The notes under the pieces: model-generated
Seen by the model: only the letters and a program-made list of their open reading frames with translations
Told to the model about the DNA's origin: nothing
Database searches by the model: none
Source: JAZGGS01 sp963749485
Lineage (GTDB): Bacteria; Bacteroidota; Ignavibacteria; Ignavibacteriales; Ignavibacteriaceae
Length of the DNA: 64,000 bases
Assembly: GCA_963749485.1 (NCBI GenBank)
Contig: CAVVMV010000013.1
Coordinates: 62,001 to 126,000 of the forward strand
Direction of reading: 5' to 3'
Part shown: piece by piece, positions 59,319 to 64,000 of the stretch
Numbering within the stretch: the stretch's first letter is position 1
Layout of the letters: the number at the start of each line of letters is the position of its first letter
Program-made: the position numbers and the translations under genes

Positions 59319-59471
59319 TTAAATTGTAGTTAATGAGTAAAGGATTAGGTTAAAAATTGCGAATCCCAAAGCGCCAAAAATTATAGTAACAATAATTCTT
59401 TTTCTTCTCTGTTCGCGGAATATCTCCCCGCCTAATTTAGAGCGACCGTTAAATTTTACAAACCCAAACAT
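59319..59471 (-). CDS. small single-pass membrane protein
   Basis: A 50-residue reading frame: MFGFVKFNGRSKLGGEIF at the start, a basic cluster REQRRKR, then one transmembrane helix IIVTIIFGALGFAIFNLILY and stop. The basic-then-hydrophobic order would hold the N-terminus in the cytoplasm. It lies 131 bases upstream of miaB and after the lamin-tail gene's terminator. No homologue is recognised by eye. Composition and a clean ATG at 59471 make it plausible but not certain. Confidence 0.5.
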   Translation of the reverse strand: MFGFVKFNGRSKLGGEIFREQRRKRIIVTIIFGALGFAIFNLILYSLTTI

Positions 59472-59570
59472 TTATCTGTTTCTTACCTGGTAAATTGAAA
59501 AAGTGAGAGCCAAATGTACATAAAAAAGTAGTATTTTCCACCATATTTAGGGATAGCTAACTACTAATAA

Positions 59571-59595
59571 AAAACCCCTCTAAATTGAGGGGTTT
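59571..59595 (-). terminator. intrinsic terminator after the lamin-tail gene
   Basis: AAACCCCTC, a 6-base loop and GAGGGGTTT form a strong stem. On the minus strand it is followed by a T run (TTTTTTATTAG). It lies 27 bases after the stop at 59622. Confidence 0.88.
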
Positions 59596-59621
59596 GTAAT
59601 AAAACCGGTTTAAGGATTCTC

Positions 59622-60986
59622 TTATTTAATAAGAGTCATCTTTCTAACCTGGGTAAACTCACCGGCATCTAACCTGTAGAAATACATTCCACTGTTAAGA
59701 TCGACAGCATTGAAGTTTACTGTATGAACTCCTGCTTCCATAAATCTGTTAACAAGTGTTTTAATTTCCTGCCCAAGCGAGTTATAAATCTTCAAACTAA
59801 CTTGCGAGCCCTCAGGAATAGAAAACTTAATTGTAGTAGAAGGATTAAACGGGTTAGGATAATTCTGTGAAAGCTCAAACTCGGTAGGAGTTATAATTTT
59901 AACATAAACGATTTTTGAATATTCATAAGTTCCATCCAGGTCAACCTGTTTTAACCTGTATGAATAACTTTCTGCAAGCAAATTTTGATCGGTATATGAA
60001 TAGTAATTGATTTCGCGTTGTCGTTCCATTCCCACGAACAAAACCAATTTTGTTCCAGTTCTCAGAATTATAGGCTCTTTTTTCAAAATTTCAAAGCCGG
60101 AATTATTTAACTCTGTTGCTGTAATCCAGCTTAATTTAACAGTGTTTTCATTTACTGATGCATTGAATGAAATTAATTCTACAGGAACACCCGGACCAAC
60201 TACACCTGGATCGGGTGGAACATAAAGTGTGTCCCAGGTAACAAGTATGTTCTCAGTTGTTTCATCATGCCCGGTAATTCCATTTCCACCAGAATTAATT
60301 TCATTTGCTCCTTCAAGAATTACCCTTTTGGTAGAGAATCCAGAACCTGGATCGGCTAGCTGCATTGGCATTGTGAAGGCATCTGCAAGGTAAGTGGTAG
60401 TAAGTGTATCTCCATCAGGCCCATCAACTGCAAGCCCGGTTTTATCCGCAATATCATTTGTTGCGCTTGGAGTACCCAGATTAACCATATCAACATCAAC
60501 TACCAGGTCAGTTATACCATCCCAGTAAAACAAGCAAGCATTTTCACCGGTGTTTGTTAATCCCGCAGATGCACCAACATCTGATTGAAGCATATCAGGG
60601 GTCAAGGGATCAGTACCATTAATCTCATAATCAGCTTTAAAACCAAATGTGGTGTCAAACTCTGCACCGTCAAAAGCAATTACAACAACCTGACCGGGAT
60701 TTATTTCTTCTGCTGCAGGAAATTGTACAATAAAATCAGATGAAATAATATTTGGTGCAGGACCATTACCGAAAGTACCAGCATAAAGCGCATAATCCTC
60801 GTCATCACTCAGGTAATAATTTGTAAGATCTACGGGTGCGCCAGTAGGATTATAGATCTCAATGAATTCATCGGACGTGGGGGAAACCACAGCTTCTGTA
60901 AGCAGCAAATGAACTTGTGCCCGTGTGCTGCTATTAAAAGCAAATACACAGATCAATAATAAAATAAATAGTAAGTTTTTTTTCAT
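59622..60986 (-). CDS. secreted lamin-tail domain protein with T9SS sorting domain
   Basis: Secreted protein of 454 residues, intact. Signal peptide (residues about 1-23, ending TRAQ), then a lamin-tail domain (LLLTEAVVSPTSDEFIEIYNPTGAPVDLTNYYLSDDED), a linker with GTDPLTPDML, and the typical VELISFNASVNENTVKLSWITATELNNSGFEI segment. The C-terminus (about 370-454) is a type A T9SS sorting domain: ELSQNYPNPFNPSTTIKFSIP then VRKMTLIK. It would be exported by T9SS to the cell surface or medium. The role of lamin-tail proteins in bacteria is not known, although many accompany nucleases or surface assemblies. Confidence 0.9.
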   Translation of the reverse strand: MKKNLLFILLLICVFAFNSSTRAQVHLLLTEAVVSPTSDEFIEIYNPTGAPVDLTNYYLSDDEDYALYAGTFGNGPAPNIISSDFIVQFPAAEEINPGQVVVIAFDGAEFDTTFGFKADYEINGTDPLTPDMLQSDVGASAGLTNTGENACLFYWDGITDLVVDVDMVNLGTPSATNDIADKTGLAVDGPDGDTLTTTYLADAFTMPMQLADPGSGFSTKRVILEGANEINSGGNGITGHDETTENILVTWDTLYVPPDPGVVGPGVPVELISFNASVNENTVKLSWITATELNNSGFEILKKEPIILRTGTKLVLFVGMERQREINYYSYTDQNLLAESYSYRLKQVDLDGTYEYSKIVYVKIITPTEFELSQNYPNPFNPSTTIKFSIPEGSQVSLKIYNSLGQEIKTLVNRFMEAGVHTVNFNAVDLNSGMYFYRLDAGEFTQVRKMTLIK

Positions 60987-61089
60987 AGCATCCTCCCAAA
61001 AATTATTAAGAAAACTTTCTTTTCAATATATAAATTAGTTGTTGTAGATTCCATCTTTTAAAATTAATTCTATATAAAATTAGAAAAAA

Positions 61090-62788
61090 TCATCTAACCA
61101 AATTCATCTTTTTAACCTGCAAAAAATTACCTGATTCGAGTTTATAAAAATAGATGCCGCTTTTTAATTCTGCTGCGTTATAACTGATTGTATGAACTCC
61201 CGCTTCTTTTGCCTCATTTAGAAGCGTTGCTACAGTTTCACCAAGGATATTATAAACCAGTAGTTTTACATTTCCTTTTTCGGGAATTGAAAACTTAATT
61301 GTTGTTGATGGATTAAACGGGTTAGGATAATTCTGGCTTAACTCATATTCAATCGGTGTTCCTACATCTATCTCAATAACTTTTGAATATTCAAACTTTC
61401 CATCATTATCAATCTGTTTTAAGCGATAAGAGTACGTTCCGCCATTAACATTATTATCTATAAAAGAATAATCCTTCGGCGAATTTGAATTTCCGTGTCC
61501 TTCCACAAATCCAATATTTAACCAATTTAGACTTTGGACAGTGGACATTGCACGATGGATTTCGAAACCATAATTGCTTACTTCTGTTTCTGTTACCCAT
61601 TTTAGTAGTACTTGGTTATTCTTAATACTTGCAGTAAATGAAACCAATTCCACTGGTAACGAATTCTCTATTGTGAATGCGTCTATAGTATTACCACTCA
61701 GGCTTTACGACTGTGAAAATTAGCATTTCATTATCTATTTCAACCTTACAAAAATGATGTGCACTTGTTGCAAAAGTTACAAGATTTGGGTCAGAACCAG
61801 GCGTACTTAGTGGGGCTCCTCCACCTCCAGTGGTTATATGTATTACATCGTTTACTTCTGCTCGTGCATATAAGTGGTCTATGTCCTGCGAACACAATGG
61901 CAACACCGTATTGTTCGCAAACGGTTGTATATAATTTCGAACATCTGAATCATTACTAAGACCTACCTGCCGCAGACCAACCCGGCTCATGGAAATAAAT
62001 AAATTTCCAAATTTTATATGTTGAAGTTAAGTACTTTCAATCCAGTTCTAATTGCGGTGAACCGGGAAATAGTCCTGCTCTGTATATTGATCACTCACTA
62101 AGAAGTGTGCAGGACCGTAGTCAAAAGACCAGTAAAAATCAGAAATATGTGGGTATGGAAAATATTTTTAAACTTACTGTCGCTTCCTTCATGATTACCT
62201 ATGCTTCCCTGATATGGTAACGATCTTAACATCGCTTGTATATTTAAATATTGAGGATCAAAAAAATTCATTATCCCAATCTTCCTCAGTATTACTTGTA
62301 GTAAAATCTCCCATTGAAATAATTAATGTCTGAAATTCTTCATCATCTATATATGTTTCGTTTATTTTTTCAGCTATTAAATCATGAGTTTCTGGATATG
62401 TTCGTGTATCTCCATGGGCAAAAAACTTTAATGACGTAGCATCATCACTTGGTGCTGCATAAAATGATCCTGTATAGATTTCTTGATTTACGGTGACACG
62501 ATAGTAATATTTAGTGCCTGGTGCTAAATTTGGAATAATGTAAGTATGCTGATGATCACTTCCATATTGAGAAGTCTTTACATTACCGATAGAATACGAA
62601 GTAGTTGTCCCCCACTCAATTGTACAAGTGGCAATTGAAGTTAATTGCCAGAGCACTTGCATCCCCTCAGTATTATCGCCTGGGTAAATTAAATAAGGTG
62701 CTTTTCGAAATGACTGCGAATAGTTTAGGTTAGAGATAGTTAAAGAAATAATAAACACAAAAACAGGAAAGGAGATATTCATTTTCAT
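61090..62788 (-). CDS. secreted purple acid phosphatase-like metallophosphoesterase with T9SS domain, frameshifted
   Basis: Exported phosphoesterase. Signal peptide residues 1-25, then a fibronectin-like purple-acid-phosphatase N-terminal domain (VLWQLTSIATCTIEWGTT, LAPGTKYYYRVTV) and the calcineurin-type core: FAHGDTRTYPE (metal ligands), SMGDFTTSN, GNHEGSDSKF, and after frame changes YWSFDYGPAHFLVSD and FIYFHEPGWSAAGR. A segment with ITTGGGGAPL continues the core. The C-terminus carries VELVSFTASIKNNQVLLKW and a T9SS sorting domain ending VKKMNLVR. Frame changes lie near 62170, 62060, 61990 and 61670. An upstream in-frame start at 62797 is an alternative. About 566 residues. Confidence 0.82.
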
Positions 62789-62817
62789 AATTCTCACTTA
62801 TTCTGTTAAAAATTATT

Positions 62818-63024
62818 TTACTTAACTAAAGCCATTTTTCTAGATTGAATAAATCCGTTAGCTTCTATTTTATAGATATACATTCCACTGTTAAGGTTTT
62901 CTGCATTAAAATTAACTGTGTAAATTCCTGCTTCTTTTATTCCATTTACTAATTCCGCAACTTGCTCACCAAGCAGGTTGTAAACTGTTAATTTTACATT
63001 ACCCGTTTGAGGAAGCGAAAACAT
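62818..63024 (-). pseudogene. orphan T9SS sorting-domain fragment
   Basis: The last 68 codons read FSLPQTGNVKLTVYNLLGEQ, AELVNGIKEAGIYTVNFNAENLNSGMYIYKIEANGFI and QSRKMALVK, the second half of a sorting domain. The usual YPNPFNPSTTIK half is missing upstream, and no gene body precedes it. It lies 20 bases upstream of the phosphoesterase gene. The sequence upstream (about 63030-63050) is unrelated. It is a relic of a deleted or recombined secreted-protein gene. Confidence 0.85.
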
Positions 63025-63107
63025 TTTCAGCTGGTTTAAACGTAACTAATTAATTATAAAAGAGCCATAAGTTTTTATTATTTTTTTAATTGCTATTTAG
63101 CAATAAA

Positions 63108-63129
63108 AAACCCCGCAGATGCGGGGTTT
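63108..63129 (-). terminator. isolated intrinsic terminator
   Basis: AAACCCCGC, loop AGAT, GCGGGGTTT: a perfect 9-pair stem, with a run of A upstream on the plus strand, that is, a T run after the stem on the minus strand. No gene upstream on the minus strand now uses it, so it may be left from a deleted gene or may end an unannotated transcript from 63130-63450. Confidence 0.7.
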
Positions 63130-63246
63130 AATTGAGAATATGTTTTTAAAGTGTAATTAAAAAAGCTAAACTTTAGATTACCTGCATCTGCATTGGTACA
63201 AAATTATTTTATATTTTGCTACGTAAATTTTATTTTTGTCTTGATT

Positions 63247-63267
63247 TGTTACAATACAATTGTAACA
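63247..63267. promoter_or_regulatory. perfect 21-base palindrome, possible operator
   Basis: TGTTACAAT, ACA, ATTGTAACA: 9-base arms, perfectly complementary, with a 3-base spacer. It lies 188 bases before the ATG at 63455. Symmetric, AT-rich, with no T run, it resembles a binding site for a dimeric repressor more than a terminator. The regulator is unknown. Confidence 0.5.
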
Positions 63268-63454
63268 TCGTAAGCCACTAAAGTGAATTTCAACCGATAA
63301 GGCATAAAATAATAATCAAATAGTTCATTAGCCAGCCGAGGTACAATTTTTGATACATTAGTAGATTGCCATTAAATTGTATTTTAATTTTGTAATTGCT
63401 ATTATAAACCTGTTTGAAATTTTACGAAAATAGAAATTCTAGAAAGCTTATTTA

Positions 63455-64000
63455 ATGAATAAAGTTCTTACCTTAGTAATAATATGTATTTGTTCCGCAA
63501 TTCATTTTTCTCAAGAAATAATTCGGTCACCACAAAAAGTAGTAACTGCGGATTTTTTTGATAGGACTCCTCCTTTAATTGAAATGCCAATCATACTTCC
63601 CGGTGAGATAGAAAGAGACTGGAAAGACAAGGGGGTTCCAAATAAAGATGGTGTTAAGAAATTTGCAAAGAAAATTGAAAACCCTTATAATTTTGGTGGC
63701 GATCCGTCCATTCAGGATTATATGGGTAATATTGATCTTGATTCACCTCCTATAAATAACTGGGATGGAGTAAACAATATCAATGGCGTTCTTCCACCAG
63801 ATACCCAAGGAGATGTTGGGCCAAACCATTATATTCAAATGGTTAATTTATCTTTTCAAATCTGGGATAAAGATGGTATTTCAGTTTACGGTCCAGTTGA
63901 TAACAGTACTTTATGGGATGGATTTGGGGATCCCTGGGATGGAACGAACGATGGTGATCCAATAATTCTTTATGATGAGACTGCAGACCGATGGATGTTT
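63455..64000 (+). CDS. secreted protein, 3' end beyond the window
   Basis: Open frame of 182 codons running off the window end, without a frame break. Signal peptide MNKVLTLVIICICSAIHF ends near SQE. The mature part is acidic with NNWDGVNNINGVLPPDTQGD, VGPNHYIQMVNLSFQIWDKDG and DPIILYDETADRWMF. The PPDTQGDVGPNHY-type segment is common to large secreted proteins of Ignavibacteria and relatives, which often end in T9SS sorting domains. The enzymatic function, if any, cannot be told from this part. Divergent from the phosphoesterase and orphan sorting domain. Confidence 0.8.
   Translation, partial: MNKVLTLVIICICSAIHFSQEIIRSPQKVVTADFFDRTPPLIEMPIILPGEIERDWKDKGVPNKDGVKKFAKKIENPYNFGGDPSIQDYMGNIDLDSPPINNWDGVNNINGVLPPDTQGDVGPNHYIQMVNLSFQIWDKDGISVYGPVDNSTLWDGFGDPWDGTNDGDPIILYDETADRWMF

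Larger units (their letters stand above)
63025..63454. other. 430-base gap with a hairpin and a palindrome
   Basis: Non-coding region between the orphan sorting domain and the next secreted-protein gene. It contains a terminator-like hairpin at 63108 and a perfect palindrome at 63247, listed separately. The rest is AT-rich and holds no tRNA, no ORF and no other repeat that I can see. The promoter for the plus-strand gene at 63455 must lie here. Confidence 0.6.

Noticed and set aside
63025..63454. tRNA or rRNA gene in the largest gaps
   Set aside because: No T-loop, acceptor stem or rRNA-like sequence was recognised by eye in any gap.
1..64000. Programmed frameshifting or pseudogenisation as the explanation for the many split genes
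   Set aside because: The breaks lie at different places in unrelated essential genes, without a common slippery site and pseudoknot, and conserved motifs persist on both sides.

Overview
The window is AT-rich, densely coded DNA from a Gram-negative bacterium of the FCB group, most likely the Ignavibacteria/Chlorobi side. The evidence is: type IX secretion (T9SS) C-terminal sorting domains with the YPNPFNPSTTIKF motif, GWxTD and DUF3108 envelope proteins, an S46 dipeptidyl peptidase, a UbiA-type geranylgeranylglyceryl-phosphate synthase relative, Kdo transferase, LptE, Omp85 and Mla-type genes, and the neighbourhood miaB - sigma-54 activator - lptE. I see no rRNA, tRNA, CRISPR array, transposase, integrase or phage gene. 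It reads as an ordinary chromosomal segment.

A technical feature dominates. About half of the genes, many of them normally essential (leuS, serS, priA, uvrA, rnhB, kdtA), are broken by single-base frame changes while both sides stay highly conserved. This looks like residual indel error in the assembly, not gene decay. I annotate each such gene as one CDS across its frames and give the approximate break points. Breaks are dense in about 1-43 kb and 56-63 kb and almost absent from 43.9-56.2 kb.

Layout. 0.1-4.6 kb (minus): a compact operon of tryptophanase, DUF4905, AMMECR1 protein, MEMO1-like protein and a DUF2520 Rossmann protein. 4.8-9.8 kb: a YIP1 membrane protein, priA with an upstream lipoprotein gene, and a K+ channel with RCK domains. 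9.8-15.1 kb (minus): LD-carboxypeptidase, ADP-forming acyl-CoA synthetase, a small-RNA- or terminator-like hairpin, an orphan sorting-domain fragment and a CrtI-like oxidoreductase. 15.5-26.6 kb (plus): leuS, serS, an asymmetric heterodimeric ABC exporter, fbp, a family 9 glycosyltransferase and Kdo transferase. 26.6-32.5 kb: DinB-like protein, a tandem asparaginase pair whose upstream copy is truncated, DUF2459, S46 peptidase, and a quinone reductase-like protein. 32.5-39.6 kb (minus): mscS, a trpF-like gene, uvrA, mlaD-F-E. 39.9-44.8 kb (minus): yraN, rnhB, UbiA-like synthase, CDGSH protein, Omp85 protein, PfkB kinase. 44.9-59.2 kb (minus): a long run from miaB through the sigma-54 activator, lptE, glycosyltransferases, CPBP protease, cdsA and rimO to a GWxTD protein. 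59.3-64 kb: small membrane ORF and secreted T9SS cargo (lamin-tail protein, purple-acid-phosphatase-like enzyme, orphan sorting domain), then a divergent secreted protein cut by the window end.

Many genes serve the envelope: Kdo transferase, two GT9 enzymes and LptE for lipopolysaccharide, Mla and Omp85 for outer-membrane lipids and proteins, and CdsA and the UbiA synthase for lipid precursors. The least understood element is the AMMECR1-MEMO operon. The most interesting local structures are the truncated asparaginase duplication, the glycosyltransferase-Kdo transferase junction, and the degenerate/consensus pairing of the ABC exporter.
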